Positions 1 to 8,547 of a DNA stretch of 49,588 nt are shown here, piece by piece. The stretch is from Candidatus Gastranaerophilales bacterium. GTDB taxonomy: Bacteria > Cyanobacteriota > Vampirovibrionia > Gastranaerophilales > Gastranaerophilaceae. The stretch lies in contig CAJULX010000014.1 in assembly GCA_910587245.1 (NCBI GenBank), positions 1 through 49,588 of the forward strand. The letters run 5' to 3'. Numbering within the stretch: position 1 is the stretch's first letter; each line of letters starts with the position of its first letter. Made by a program: the position numbers and the translations under genes. The notes below the pieces were generated by a model, which searched no databases, was not told the origin of the DNA, and saw nothing but the letters and a program-made list of their open reading frames with translations.

Positions 1-135
1 ACAAACACCCTGTCAAATCCATAATCATCCCCATATTAAAATTTCAAAGTTCAAATTTTTTAAAGGAATTGCTTTAAATTCCCGTATTTAAGATTATACC
101 ACACTAAATCTGCCCCGCAAGCCTGTTTTAATATA

Positions 136-363
136 TTAAAGGTTATTATTGCTGTTAAATTGAATATCGTAATCCAAAATATCAGCTATGAGTCTGATTT
201 CTTTATAAGAAATCGTTCCCGATCTTAGTTTATTACCAAGGTTTTTTGCCGTATATTTTTTATTTAGTCTTACACTCATTTCTTTTACAAGCATTTCTTG
301 TGTCCAGCCTCTTTTTGCAAGAAGTGCCTTTATTTCGGATATTATACTGTTTTGTTTATTCAT
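136..363 (-). CDS. Small HTH DNA-binding protein (XRE-like / DUF6471-like)
   Basis: This 75-residue protein has the pattern of a short helix-turn-helix regulator. Residues 10-30 (KALLAKRGWTQEMLVKEM) form the first helices. Residues 38-62 end in the motif IADILDYDIQF, typical of small phage-repressor-like proteins. It is clearly related to the protein at 17510-17719, which ends ILADALGYDLVP, so the window holds two paralogues. There is no Shine-Dalgarno sequence. A TAGTAT box ends 6 nt before the ATG, which suggests a leaderless mRNA. The gene diverges from a 57-residue acidic protein (471-644), the same arrangement as at the 17.5 kb locus. It is probably a repressor of itself and of that neighbour. 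The DUF6471 link comes from memory and is weak; the HTH call is moderately sure. Confidence 0.6.
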   Translation of the reverse strand: MNKQNSIISEIKALLAKRGWTQEMLVKEMSVRLNKKYTAKNLGNKLRSGTISYKEIRLIADILDYDIQFNSNNNL

Positions 364-391
364 AAACTAATACTATCATTCAGTTTTGAAT
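364..391 (-). promoter_or_regulatory. Leaderless promoter and small operator of the HTH gene
   Basis: Read on the minus strand, TAGTAT (370-375) lies 6 nt before the start codon and would place transcription initiation at the ATG. An inverted repeat, ATTCA-AAAC-TGAAT (378-391), sits in the spacer just upstream of the -10 box, a classic position for autorepression. The -35 match is weak (TTGCTT with an 18-nt spacer). Confidence 0.45.
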
Positions 392-470
392 AAAAGCAAA
401 AATTAAATAACAAAATCAAAAAAGCTATCTATTTATATAGAATACTATTATATAATAGGAAAATGTTACA

Positions 471-644
471 ATGGATAACGAAGAATTTTATAAAACATTA
501 CTTGAAATATTAAGTCTGCTTTATGTTCTTAAAGCAGCTCTGGATAATGATGCACAGCCCACAACCGATACAACCCCTTATGCTTGTTTTATAAAATTGA
601 TAAAACACAAAATTGCCGATTTAACTGAAAGCATTCAACTATAG
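471..644 (+). CDS. Small acidic helical protein, 57 aa, function unknown
   Basis: The frame runs from ATG 471 to TAG 642-644 (MDNEEFYKTLLEILSLL... ending LTESIQL). TATAAT at 451-456 and AGGA at 457-460 precede it, so expression is plausible. The protein reads as two amphipathic helices joined by a polar T/P-rich loop. The same pattern, an L/I-rich helix, a D/P loop and a second helix ending in L..I, occurs in the small proteins at 25880-26059 and 15272-15466. It diverges from the HTH gene at 136-363. I do not recognise a family. It could be an antitoxin-like or anti-repressor partner, but only the gene neighbourhood suggests that. Confidence 0.5.
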   Translation: MDNEEFYKTLLEILSLLYVLKAALDNDAQPTTDTTPYACFIKLIKHKIADLTESIQL

Positions 645-667
645 TAAAAACTGTATTAAAATACCGT

Positions 668-1501
668 TTATATTTCCCCGTAGCTGCCAAGGAGGCGGTA
701 AAATTCGCATTTTTCCTTAATATCTTCAAGCGTATGACCTATTTCATCATATCCTTTATCAATATCCGCAAAGAAAATATATTCGCCAAAAACCTTTTTG
801 GAAGGGCGGGATTCAAGATAAATCATATTTAAATTGTGTTTGTAAAAAACCTCAAGCACTTTTAAAAGGCTTCCCGATTCATTTTTGCACGAAAATGCAA
901 TTGAAGTTCTATTCGGCTTTATAATATCAAGATTTTTCTTTGATAAAAGAATAAAACGCGTTTTATTATCCTTAACATCGTTTATATCTTTATCCAGAAC
1001 CTTTTTACCGTATAATTTTGCGCAAAATTCATTTGCAATTGAAGCCCAGGTTTCGTCTTTGCCATCCAGCATACTTGCGGCGGCTGATGTTGAATTTGCA
1101 GATACGATATTTATATTTTTTTTAAAATTATTTGCAATATATGTCTGGCATTGCGATAAAGCCTGCGGGTGCGATATTATATTTTCAATATCTTCAATAC
1201 TTCCCTTTGAAATTAAACAATGCGAAATAGGAATAATAAGCTCTGCTTGAATTTGCACCTCATCCTTTGTTGTAATCAATTTATCAATAGTTTCTCTTAC
1301 TATTCCTTCAATAGAATTTTCAACAGGAAGCACAGCAATTACATCATCTTGATTATCAAGTTCCTGTAAAACTCTTGTAATGCTTGAAATATCCTCACTT
1401 TTTGCTTTTAGTTCAAGCTTTTCTTTAAAAGTTTCCATCGCAATTTGAGAATATGAACCTCTCGGCCCTAAATATAATATTTTTTTGATAGAATTATTCA
1501 T
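668..1501 (-). CDS. pheA: Prephenate dehydratase with C-terminal ACT domain
   Basis: It converts prephenate to phenylpyruvate in phenylalanine synthesis, in the cytosol. The catalytic domain (about 8-185) shows LGPRGSYSQIA, LPVENSIEG (58-66), HPQALSQC (111-118) and the family TRF triplet at 181-183, whose Thr is catalytic. An ACT domain follows (about 200-277) with GSLLKVLEVF and the ESRP motif (230-233) that binds phenylalanine, so feedback inhibition is expected. The length of 277 is normal for the monofunctional enzyme, and no chorismate mutase domain is fused. Only 29 nt separate its start from the divergent phosphohexomutase. TAAAAT ends 6 nt before the ATG and there is no Shine-Dalgarno sequence, so the mRNA is probably leaderless. 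Confidence 0.95.
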   Translation of the reverse strand: MNNSIKKILYLGPRGSYSQIAMETFKEKLELKAKSEDISSITRVLQELDNQDDVIAVLPVENSIEGIVRETIDKLITTKDEVQIQAELIIPISHCLISKGSIEDIENIISHPQALSQCQTYIANNFKKNINIVSANSTSAAASMLDGKDETWASIANEFCAKLYGKKVLDKDINDVKDNKTRFILLSKKNLDIIKPNRTSIAFSCKNESGSLLKVLEVFYKHNLNMIYLESRPSKKVFGEYIFFADIDKGYDEIGHTLEDIKEKCEFYRLLGSYGEI

Positions 1502-1507
1502 ATAACA

Positions 1508-1537
1508 ATTTTAATACGACAGGGGCGGATATGGCAA
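1508..1537 (-). promoter_or_regulatory. Leaderless promoter of pheA
   Basis: On the minus strand, TTGCCA (1532-1537), an 18-nt spacer and TAAAAT (1508-1513) are followed after 6 nt by the pheA ATG. The -35 box lies inside the first codons of the divergent phosphohexomutase, so the two genes share their control region. Confidence 0.45.
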
Positions 1538-2922
1538 CAGCAGGAAAAATAAAATTCGGAACGGACGGGTTCAGGGGAATTATTGCAGATGATTTTACAT
1601 TTGAAAATGTTGAAAAAATAACATATGCAATAAGTAAATATATTCTTGAAACATCAGCCCGTAAAACCGTTTTAATAGGCTATGACCCGAGGTTTATGGC
1701 TGATAAATTTGCAAAATTTTCCGCCGAAATTTTATCTGACACTGGTTTTAGAGTTTTATTGAGTTCAAAAGTGGTTCCCACTCCTGTAATTGCTTATGCT
1801 GCAACCGTTGAAGCCGATTGCGCGGGAGCATTGATGTTCACGGCTTCACACAACCCTAAAGAGTATTTGGGTATAAAATTTATCCCGAATTACGGCGGCC
1901 CTGCAACAAAAGAAATAACGGACAGAATTGTTGCCTTAATTAATGATGGTGCAAGAAATTCCGCACAGGCTGAAGGAGAAATTGTTGAAAAAGATTTTTC
2001 GGATAAATATTTTAGCCATATTGAATCTTTAATTGACTTTGATACCATCAGACAAGGCGGGGTAAAATTTATATATGACGGGCTTTTCAGCGCATCTATA
2101 GGATATTTTGACAAACTTTTAAACAGAAATCATATAAAATATGAAGCCTTTAATCTGCATTACGACCCGAATTTTGGCGGCGGCTTGCCTGAACCTAAAG
2201 AAAAATTTATGCACTATCATACTGCCGGTTTTTTAACCCTTGCAAATGACGGAGATGCGGACAGATACGGTGTTATGGATGAAAACGGGGAATATATAAG
2301 CCCGAATATCATAATGGCAATCCTTTTAAAATATTTAAAAGAAAAAGGTGCTAAAGGAAAAATGATTAAAACCGTGGGTGTAAGCCAAATTATAGATATT
2401 ACAGCAAAAAAACTCGGCATAGAAACAATCACAACACCTGTAGGGTTTAAATGGCTTTCAGAAAAAATGAGAGAAAATGAAACCATCCTTGCAGGAGAAG
2501 ACTCCGGCGGATTAAGCACAGGATGCCATATCCCCGAAAAAGACGGCATATTTGCAAATTTGCTTATATTAGAAGCTGTTTCACATTATAAAAAACCATT
2601 GTATGAACTAAAAAATGAAATTTTAAAATTTGCAGGGACGGAATTTTTGCAGGATAGAGTTGATATTAAATTAAAAAATGATGAAGAGAAAAAAGCCCTG
2701 ATGAAAAAGTTTTCAAAAGTATCTGAAATTTGCGGGCATAAAGTGTTCGATACTTTAAAAATTGACGGGGTAAAATTTTTCTTTGATAAAAAAGAAAACG
2801 GCAGCTCAAGCTGGATTTTAATGAGGGAATCAGGCACAGAACCGCTTTTAAGATTTTATGTCGAAACAGACTGCAAAGAAAATCTTGAAAAAATTAAAGA
2901 ATTTATAAAAAATAATATCTAG
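1531..2922 (+). CDS. Alpha-D-phosphohexomutase (phosphoglucomutase/phosphomannomutase type)
   Basis: It interconverts hexose 1- and 6-phosphates, feeding sugar-nucleotide and glycogen metabolism. All four family motifs are present: FGTDGFRG near the N-terminus; the phosphoserine loop TASHNPKE (104-111, active Ser106); the metal loop DGDADR (240-245); the sugar-specificity loop GEDSGG (322-327); and the phosphate-binding loop RESGTEP near the C-terminus. The loop is GEDSGG rather than GlmM's GEQSGH and the N-terminal motif is GTDGFRG rather than GTDGIRG, so I favour a PGM/PMM over GlmM. The length of 463 fits. AGGGGCGG upstream acts as the ribosome site. Its TAG stop overlaps the stop of the convergent gene in a shared CTAG (2919-2922). 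Confidence 0.88.
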   Translation: MATAGKIKFGTDGFRGIIADDFTFENVEKITYAISKYILETSARKTVLIGYDPRFMADKFAKFSAEILSDTGFRVLLSSKVVPTPVIAYAATVEADCAGALMFTASHNPKEYLGIKFIPNYGGPATKEITDRIVALINDGARNSAQAEGEIVEKDFSDKYFSHIESLIDFDTIRQGGVKFIYDGLFSASIGYFDKLLNRNHIKYEAFNLHYDPNFGGGLPEPKEKFMHYHTAGFLTLANDGDADRYGVMDENGEYISPNIIMAILLKYLKEKGAKGKMIKTVGVSQIIDITAKKLGIETITTPVGFKWLSEKMRENETILAGEDSGGLSTGCHIPEKDGIFANLLILEAVSHYKKPLYELKNEILKFAGTEFLQDRVDIKLKNDEEKKALMKKFSKVSEICGHKVFDTLKIDGVKFFFDKKENGSSSWILMRESGTEPLLRFYVETDCKENLEKIKEFIKNNI

Positions 2923-3275
2923 TTTTGCAGGATATCTATATAATTTTGCAGATACGGGCATTCAGGCTCAAGCATTTTCATCTTCATTTTGTCTTCTTCA
3001 GATAAAGTAAAATGAAGCCCGCTTTTATCTTCTTTGATAGAACCTGCAAGGATTTTCGCCGCTTCATAATCATCCCCTGTATATTGCATAAATTCTTTTA
3101 CAACAGGAGCAGGATTTTTTATTTTGTCGCCTATCAGCTGATGTAATTCGATTGCCTTTTCGGATACAGAGCTCCTGAATGAATCAAACCCGATTTTAAT
3201 ATTGACGGCAGGTGTTTTAGACTGAATAAAATTATTGCGGTTTACTCTGAAATTATAAATTGATGGAATTCTCAT
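2919..3275 (-). CDS. Hypothetical protein, 118 aa
   Basis: I do not recognise a family. The protein is mixed helical with no signal peptide or membrane segment. A conspicuous basic and polar N-terminus (NFRVNRNNFIQ) is followed by a helical section with VVKEFMQYTGDDYEAAKIL, and a Cys-Pro (ECPYLQ) sits near the C-terminus. Its start codon overlaps the rnhC stop by 4 nt, so it is translated from the rnhC message and probably coupled to it. Its own stop shares the palindrome CTAG with the phosphohexomutase stop on the other strand. The operon position suggests a lineage-specific partner, but no role can be given. Confidence 0.7.
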   Translation of the reverse strand: MRIPSIYNFRVNRNNFIQSKTPAVNIKIGFDSFRSSVSEKAIELHQLIGDKIKNPAPVVKEFMQYTGDDYEAAKILAGSIKEDKSGLHFTLSEEDKMKMKMLEPECPYLQNYIDILQN

Positions 3276-4186
3276 CTGCTTAATGCTCCTGTTATATCGG
3301 AATACGTTTTAAAATGAAGTTTAGCAATATTTTTAAATTCGCCGGCACCATATTTTTCCATAAACTTTTTACCCTGTTCCAGAACAAGATTGGAAGCACC
3401 TTTTGGAAGATTAATTTCATATTCTGATGCCAGTTTTGAAATTCTTTTAACAAATTCACCCCTTGCAAGAACGGACGCCGCAGCTACTGCTGTATCCGAT
3501 TCGGCTTTTGTCTGCTGGATAAGACGGATATTTCTGCCTCTTTCTTTAAGCGCAAATTGTATAACTTTTTCATCCGCAAACTTATCTGAAATAGCAATTT
3601 CACAAGGTTTTTTCGATAAAATATTTTCAAGAACCGTAGAGTGGCCCCAGGCAAGCAATTTATTTAAATTTTTAAATTTGGAATAGAGTTCATTGTATTT
3701 AGAAGGCGAAACTGCAATAATATCGAAGGTTGAAACCTCTTTTATCAAATCTTGAAGCTCAAGAATTTTTTTATCATTCATTTTTTTACTGTCGCAGACA
3801 CCCGCTTTTTGCAAGGTTTCAGCCCCATTTTCATCAAGTAAAACCCCTGCAACAACAAGGGGACCGAAAAAATCTCCTTTGCCCGATTCATCAATCCCGA
3901 TATGGGGATACGGGGCAATTTCACCCTCTATACCCTGCGGCATTTGACTTTCCACAGTTTTAAAAAGCATTGTCTGCGGAGCTTCAAAATATTTAGATAC
4001 TATTTCAGAGGTTTTATTTCCCTGGATTACAAGTTTGCCGCTTGTATAAAAAGAAGCCGTAAAACCATTGCCGCGCGCTTGAAAATGCATATATTGAGGA
4101 GTTGAAAATACAGCATTTTCTTTTTTAAAAATGCTTTTAAATTTTTCAACTTCAACAGGTAAAAATTTTGATGTATAGGTGTTCAT
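3272..4186 (-). CDS. rnhC: Ribonuclease HIII
   Basis: It cleaves the RNA strand of RNA:DNA hybrids. The N-terminal 80 residues are the TBP-like substrate-binding domain that separates HIII from HII. The catalytic domain starts at HIGIDESGKGDFFGPLV (95-111), and Asp99 and Glu100 are the first two active residues. A further acidic residue lies in ISDKFADE (Asp201), and the last motif is near KAESDTAVAAASVLAR (227-242). The GKGDFFGP form is diagnostic of HIII. The length of 304 is standard. The start codon is at 4184-4186, with TATAAT about 45 nt upstream. The downstream 118-residue gene overlaps by 4 nt. No RNase HII gene is visible in the window. Confidence 0.93.
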   Translation of the reverse strand: MNTYTSKFLPVEVEKFKSIFKKENAVFSTPQYMHFQARGNGFTASFYTSGKLVIQGNKTSEIVSKYFEAPQTMLFKTVESQMPQGIEGEIAPYPHIGIDESGKGDFFGPLVVAGVLLDENGAETLQKAGVCDSKKMNDKKILELQDLIKEVSTFDIIAVSPSKYNELYSKFKNLNKLLAWGHSTVLENILSKKPCEIAISDKFADEKVIQFALKERGRNIRLIQQTKAESDTAVAAASVLARGEFVKRISKLASEYEINLPKGASNLVLEQGKKFMEKYGAGEFKNIAKLHFKTYSDITGALSR

Positions 4187-4316
4187 TTTAAAAGCCCGAC
4201 CGATTTTTAAGCATGGTTTGTTTTAAAATTATACCAGTAAAATTTTTCTTGAAAATAATTTATTTTTAGAATAATATTAAGTTTGTAAAGGCGGTCAACG
4301 CCTAAAATACTGCGAT

Positions 4317-4393
4317 GGCGGGTGTAGCCAAGTGGTTAAGGCTCCGGATTGTGGTTCCGGCATTCGTGGGTTCGAACCCCATCACCCGCCCCA
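4317..4393 (+). tRNA. tRNA-His (anticodon GTG)
   Basis: A complete cloverleaf can be folded: acceptor arm GCGGGTG/CACCCGC (4318-4324 with 4383-4389), D stem GCC/GGC, anticodon stem CCGGA/TCCGG around GTG (4351-4353), and T arm GTGGG-TTCGAAC-CCCAT. The extra 5' G (G-1, 4317) opposite discriminator C73 (4390) is the identity mark of histidine tRNAs, and CCA is encoded (4391-4393). TAAAAT at 4303-4308 is a likely -10 box; an AGGCG/CGCCT inverted repeat lies just upstream of it. Confidence 0.97.
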
Positions 4394-4404
4394 TATTAAA
4401 ATTT

Positions 4405-4428
4405 AAGACCTCTTTGAGAGGTCTTTTT
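4405..4428 (+). terminator. Rho-independent terminator after tRNA-His
   Basis: The perfect 8-bp stem AAGACCTC/GAGGTCTT has a 5-nt loop and runs into five Ts, 12 nt after the tRNA. Confidence 0.85.
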
Positions 4429-4429
4429 A

Positions 4430-4801
4430 ACGTCATATAATTCCAAAAGTTTATACAAATTTTTATTATTTAAAAACTAACTTTTAAGCATAAAGTACTA
4501 AAAAGCAGATATGGCGCTATTGTTAAAATACTTTCAAAAACTCATCTTCACAAATCTTCACATTTTTATTATTTACTAGCAAAGTGGAATTTTTTTGTGT
4601 TTTAAATGAAACGAAAGTTGAAACTATCAGATCAAACTTTTAAATTAAGTCTAATCACCGGCAAAATTTCCCCTCTCTTTAAAATTATAAAGATATTCAA
4701 ATATCTAAGACAAGTTTCATTTTTTCCTCTCTCTTTATTTGCCTTGGTGTCCTGATTTCTGATATCGATGACAATTTTCGGAAATTCAGAAAAATCAAGG
4801 C
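4430..4801. other. AT-rich intergenic stretch without recognisable genes
   Basis: This gap of about 370 nt lies between the tRNA terminator and the terminator of the restriction-modification gene. It is strongly AT-rich with T and A runs. One minus-strand frame (4632-4829, 65 codons) is open, but it overlaps the terminator hairpin and has no ribosome site and no protein-like composition. I see no structured RNA or mobile-element end. It may be decayed sequence. Confidence 0.5.
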
Positions 4802-4846
4802 AAAAACCCTGTAATAAGGCCTTATTCAACCTTTTACAGGGTTTTT
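4802..4846 (-). terminator. Terminator of the restriction-modification gene
   Basis: A perfect 13-bp inverted repeat (AAAAACCCTGTAA with TTACAGGGTTTTT) encloses a loop that contains a second palindrome, AAGGCCTT. It lies directly after the stop codon of the minus-strand gene. A T run ends the repeat on either strand, so it could act in both directions. Confidence 0.8.
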
Positions 4847-4847
4847 A

Positions 4848-7800
4848 TTAATTAAAATTAATTATTTTATCTATTTCCTGCATATATTCATTTGTTTTAG
4901 TCAGGGATAAAATTATTTTTTGATAATGCAGAATGTTTTCGTAGTCTAAAATATAGCCCTTTTTATCTTTCAGCCATTTTTGGGCGGGTTGATATCCTCC
5001 TATATAAAAATTCCAAGCAGTTTCAGGTACATTATCGAAATACTGGGTTTTATTAATATAAACTTTGTTATCTTTAAATTCAACTTTTTCTACATCGTTA
5101 CTGCCTGCAACGGGATAGGAAGTTATATACTCATCCAAAACAGGAGATATCATCAGATGAATTTCTCTTAATTGCTTTCCTAATTCAGATATTTTAAAGA
5201 AATATTCCGTATTTTCTGGATATGGAATACGGGGAAAGTCAATTTTTAAAAACTCATTAAATTTTTCCCTGTATTTATTTGAATGCAAAATTCCGTAGAC
5301 ATAATCAAAAACATCAACAGGCGCAAATATGCCCTGTTTTTCTTCTTTTTCAAATACAAACTTCAAGTTTAATTTTTGTTCAAATTCTTTTATTATGTCT
5401 ATATTCAGATTTGGCTTACGTTTTTTATCAAAAAAGGACTGCTGCCTGCTTGAATCATCATATAAATACAGAGGGCAGACATAAGACTGGGTGCCGACCA
5501 TATGAACATCCGATATATCGGACACAATAAAAATATTGCTGAAATGCTGGTTTGCAGGAATAATTTTTGTAATACTTATACCTATATTTTCATTTAAAAA
5601 ATGTTTCATTACTTCATTTCTCGGTCTGCAATGAAAACCTTTTGATTTACCCGTGTAATAAGTCCACCTTGTATCAAAAGGCCTGTATGCGATTTGTATT
5701 ATTTTATTATTATCAAGACCGGAATTTATTAAATCTTTCTTGGCAAGCTCAGCTTTCCAATCTTGGACATCATCGCCCAAATTATAAAATTCTCTTGCAT
5801 ATTCTGTTTCGGTTTCAACAAAGTTATGAATCGTCTTTTTAACTTCTTCCATTGAATTTTTAATACAAAAATTATCCCTTGCCGTTACAATACCAGCTAA
5901 GCTTACCTGAAATAATTCATTAACAGGAATTCCGCTCATATATTCTTCAATTACGCTAAAATCTTTAGGTGTAAAGAAATAATAAGGATTAGCGGGTTTT
6001 AATTCTTCAAAATCAACGGAATTTATATTATTTTTACTAAGATATGAAAATTTATCTTCACGCAATCCTTTTATTGATTTATAATAAATCTTTGCGAGGG
6101 AGTTTTTATCTTTTTTTCCTGTTTTTACAAATATATTAATACTTACTCCCTGTTGAATATCAAAAACATTTTCGTCTTTTGAACCGTCATCACAGCATTC
6201 TTTCTTTTTTGAATTGCCGTGGAGATTAAGAATATAAATTTTATCAAAAGATTTTAAAAGGCTGTATCTCATGCCCCTGAATGTAGGATTATCAAGAAAA
6301 GCATGATTATTTATAAAAGCCAGAACTCCTTCTTCATTTTTATCAATAAAATTCTGTGCAAGCCTTATAAATTTAACATAATCGTCATTAATCCATTTAG
6401 GATTTTTTTCTTTAAGTTTTTCACCTGTCCACTCTTTTTTATATTCCGCAAGTTCATCATTAAAAAGACTGCCGTTTGCAGATTCACCGCTATATGGCGG
6501 ATTTCCCATAATTACCATTATAGGTTTTTCCGTTTTAATTGAATTAGCCTGTCTTGCCTCTTCAGATAGCCAGTCAAATAAAGGATATTGAGATGTTTCA
6601 GCTTTTTCAAGAGCATTTGTAAGGTATACATTAAAACGATTGGTTTTATTTGTTGTTATGTATTCCGTATCTTTAAGCAGATAATCAAGTTTCAGATGAC
6701 ACATAACATAAGGTGTCATCATTATTTCAAAGCCGTTTAACCTTGGTATTAAAGCTTTATCAACATACTGAGTCCATATACCTTTTTGGTGAACAAAATA
6801 TTCATAAATTTTTCTCACCGCTTCGGCAAGAAATGTACCCGTTCCCGTTGCAGGGTCAAGGATTTGAACTTTATATGTTTCAATTTCTTCAAATACTTCT
6901 TTGCCTTTTCCTTTTTTAGAATTATCTTTATAAAGAAATTTTTTATATTTAATTTTTGAATCATCAGCAAGACCGTATTTAAGGCTGAATTCATTTTTTA
7001 AAATATCGTCAACGGTTTTTACTATAAATTCAACAACAGGAAGCGGTGTATAATAAACTCCGCGCTTTTCTTTTGTAACTTTATCGTAATTTTCCAAAAA
7101 AGTTTCGTAAAAATGCAAAAAAGGGTCAGTCATTGCGGTATTTTTACCATAATTTTGCAGTAACTTATTTAAATTAACCGCTCTAAATACTTTTACTAAA
7201 TCTTCAACAATCCATATCAAATTTTCATCAAGATTTGCACCTGAAATATAATCAAAAAGCTGTCTTAAAAAAGGATTATTTTTTGAGACAAGCTCACGCG
7301 CTTCCTGTCTTGAAAAATCTTCAAGCGTTTTGTCATTCAGCCTTGCAACAAAAAGCCCGTAGGCTATGGTTTGTGCGTACATATCAGCAAAAGTATGATC
7401 GGTTAAATCGTGTAAAAGTATCTGTTTAAAAGCATCTCTTTGTTTTGATAAGGAGTTATCGGGCGAATCTTCCAGAGATTTTATTATTACATCTCTAATC
7501 AGTACGGCCTTTTGCGCCATAAGATTTGCAAGCTGCTTTGGAGATTTAACTGTTTGACCTTCATACACACAAAAAACTTTTATTCGGTTAATAAGCCTTG
7601 AATACTCTTTTTCGTAAACTTTTATTTTACCGTTTTGAATTTCTGCTATGGTTATTGTATCTGTCTTTTCGCCGTTTATGAAAAATCTGAATTCAAGATA
7701 ATTTGTTAAAATTAAATTTTCAAGACTGGCTTTATATCTTTCAAGCTGATCGGATTTTTCAACAATATCAAGGCTTTTATCCACATCTTTAGCCTCAATA

Positions 7801-8006
7801 TAGCCAAGCGGAATATTATTTGTTTGAACTATATAATCCGGTGCGCCGCATTTTTGTCTTTTTGGTTCATTTATTGCCTGAATATTATTTTGAACATCCT
7901 TTGCAATTTTTTCAACAAAATCCTGCAAATCACCGCGAAAACTGTGTTCTGTGGTTTTTCCCGTTTTGAATTTTGCAATAATGCCGTTCAAATATTTTTC
8001 TGCCAT
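4848..8006 (-). CDS. Single-chain restriction-modification enzyme (helicase-less type ISP / type IIG-like)
   Basis: One polypeptide of 1052 residues combines cleavage, modification and recognition. The N-terminal nuclease domain has the PD-(D/E)XK signature GAPDYIV...YIEAKD (Asp57, Glu71, Lys73). A helical connector follows. The N6-adenine methyltransferase shows GVYYTP (motif X, about 316), DPATGTGTFL (motif I, 384-393) and the catalytic GNPPY (motif IV, about 501-505). The C-terminal third (IFAPVDVFDYVYG, FPRIPYP) resembles the specificity domain of type ISP enzymes. No helicase motifs lie between nuclease and methylase, unlike classical ISP enzymes of about 1500-1600 residues. A TTG lies two codons upstream, but TATAAT ends 6 nt before the ATG at 8006, so I choose that ATG and a leaderless mRNA. 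No partner gene is needed. Confidence 0.85.
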   Translation of the reverse strand: MAEKYLNGIIAKFKTGKTTEHSFRGDLQDFVEKIAKDVQNNIQAINEPKRQKCGAPDYIVQTNNIPLGYIEAKDVDKSLDIVEKSDQLERYKASLENLILTNYLEFRFFINGEKTDTITIAEIQNGKIKVYEKEYSRLINRIKVFCVYEGQTVKSPKQLANLMAQKAVLIRDVIIKSLEDSPDNSLSKQRDAFKQILLHDLTDHTFADMYAQTIAYGLFVARLNDKTLEDFSRQEARELVSKNNPFLRQLFDYISGANLDENLIWIVEDLVKVFRAVNLNKLLQNYGKNTAMTDPFLHFYETFLENYDKVTKEKRGVYYTPLPVVEFIVKTVDDILKNEFSLKYGLADDSKIKYKKFLYKDNSKKGKGKEVFEEIETYKVQILDPATGTGTFLAEAVRKIYEYFVHQKGIWTQYVDKALIPRLNGFEIMMTPYVMCHLKLDYLLKDTEYITTNKTNRFNVYLTNALEKAETSQYPLFDWLSEEARQANSIKTEKPIMVIMGNPPYSGESANGSLFNDELAEYKKEWTGEKLKEKNPKWINDDYVKFIRLAQNFIDKNEEGVLAFINNHAFLDNPTFRGMRYSLLKSFDKIYILNLHGNSKKKECCDDGSKDENVFDIQQGVSINIFVKTGKKDKNSLAKIYYKSIKGLREDKFSYLSKNNINSVDFEELKPANPYYFFTPKDFSVIEEYMSGIPVNELFQVSLAGIVTARDNFCIKNSMEEVKKTIHNFVETETEYAREFYNLGDDVQDWKAELAKKDLINSGLDNNKIIQIAYRPFDTRWTYYTGKSKGFHCRPRNEVMKHFLNENIGISITKIIPANQHFSNIFIVSDISDVHMVGTQSYVCPLYLYDDSSRQQSFFDKKRKPNLNIDIIKEFEQKLNLKFVFEKEEKQGIFAPVDVFDYVYGILHSNKYREKFNEFLKIDFPRIPYPENTEYFFKISELGKQLREIHLMISPVLDEYITSYPVAGSNDVEKVEFKDNKVYINKTQYFDNVPETAWNFYIGGYQPAQKWLKDKKGYILDYENILHYQKIILSLTKTNEYMQEIDKIINFN

Positions 8007-8012
8007 AGGCAA

Positions 8013-8043
8013 ATTATATCATATTTGTGATTTAGAATTTCAA
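8013..8043 (-). promoter_or_regulatory. Leaderless promoter of the restriction-modification gene
   Basis: Minus strand: TTGAAA (8038-8043), a 19-nt spacer, TATAAT (8013-8018), then TTGCCT and the ATG. A perfect -10 box only 6 nt before the start leaves no room for a ribosome site, and it supports ATG 8006 over the upstream TTG. Confidence 0.55.
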
Positions 8044-8046
8044 AGT

Positions 8047-8481
8047 TTAATTTTCTTCACTGCCTTTTTTCAAGATGGATTCAATCAAATCAATATAGAT
8101 ATGTCTTTTCATAATGGCAAATTTATAGCTGTCGCCATTTGCAGTTTTAATAATGAATGCAACCGGCATAATCCCTTTCACATTGGCTTTTTCAACTGAA
8201 ACTATTTCTCTGTAAGAAATTTCAATATTTAAACCGCCAAACCATTGAAAAGTGCTTCTAAACATAATTCTTTGATTTGTAAAAGCAAATTCGCCGGAAT
8301 TTTGCACTTCCTGTCCTAAAGTCCACTGCCAGTAATCACCTTTGACATTTTTTAAGATTTCTTCACCTTCCAAAAGTTCAAATTGAGAGGGATTCAGCTT
8401 TACACTTTTAACAATTAAAAATATAAACCCGATAAATATTAAAAAACCGGCTATCTGCCCTAAAATACTAACAAGCACCAT
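8047..8481 (-). CDS. Membrane-anchored PH-domain-like protein, 144 aa
   Basis: A hydrophobic segment at 5-25 (ILGQIAGFLIFIGFIFLIV) anchors a cytosolic domain of about 110 residues. Its pattern, EGEEILKNVKGDYWQ... EFAFTNQRIMFRS... EISYREIVSVEKA, is that of bacterial pleckstrin-homology domains (bPH). The alternating strands and the TNQRIMF motif are the main evidence. AAGGAGGT 9 nt before the ATG is an unusually good ribosome site for this window. It stands alone between the restriction gene and the fucosyltransferases. Function is unknown beyond probable membrane association. Confidence 0.6.
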   Translation of the reverse strand: MVLVSILGQIAGFLIFIGFIFLIVKSVKLNPSQFELLEGEEILKNVKGDYWQWTLGQEVQNSGEFAFTNQRIMFRSTFQWFGGLNIEISYREIVSVEKANVKGIMPVAFIIKTANGDSYKFAIMKRHIYIDLIESILKKGSEEN

Positions 8482-8547
8482 AATAGACCTCCTTTAATTT
8501 ACTTCCGTTTTAATAATAATATTGCAAAAATTTTTACGGTTCAATAA

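Noticed and set aside
2217..2549. 110-codon antisense frame within the phosphohexomutase gene
   Set aside because: The opposite strand encodes well-conserved catalytic motifs, and the antisense frame has no ribosome site or family pattern.
4632..4829. 65-codon minus-strand frame
   Set aside because: It runs across the terminator hairpin of the neighbouring gene, has no ribosome site, and its composition is not protein-like.
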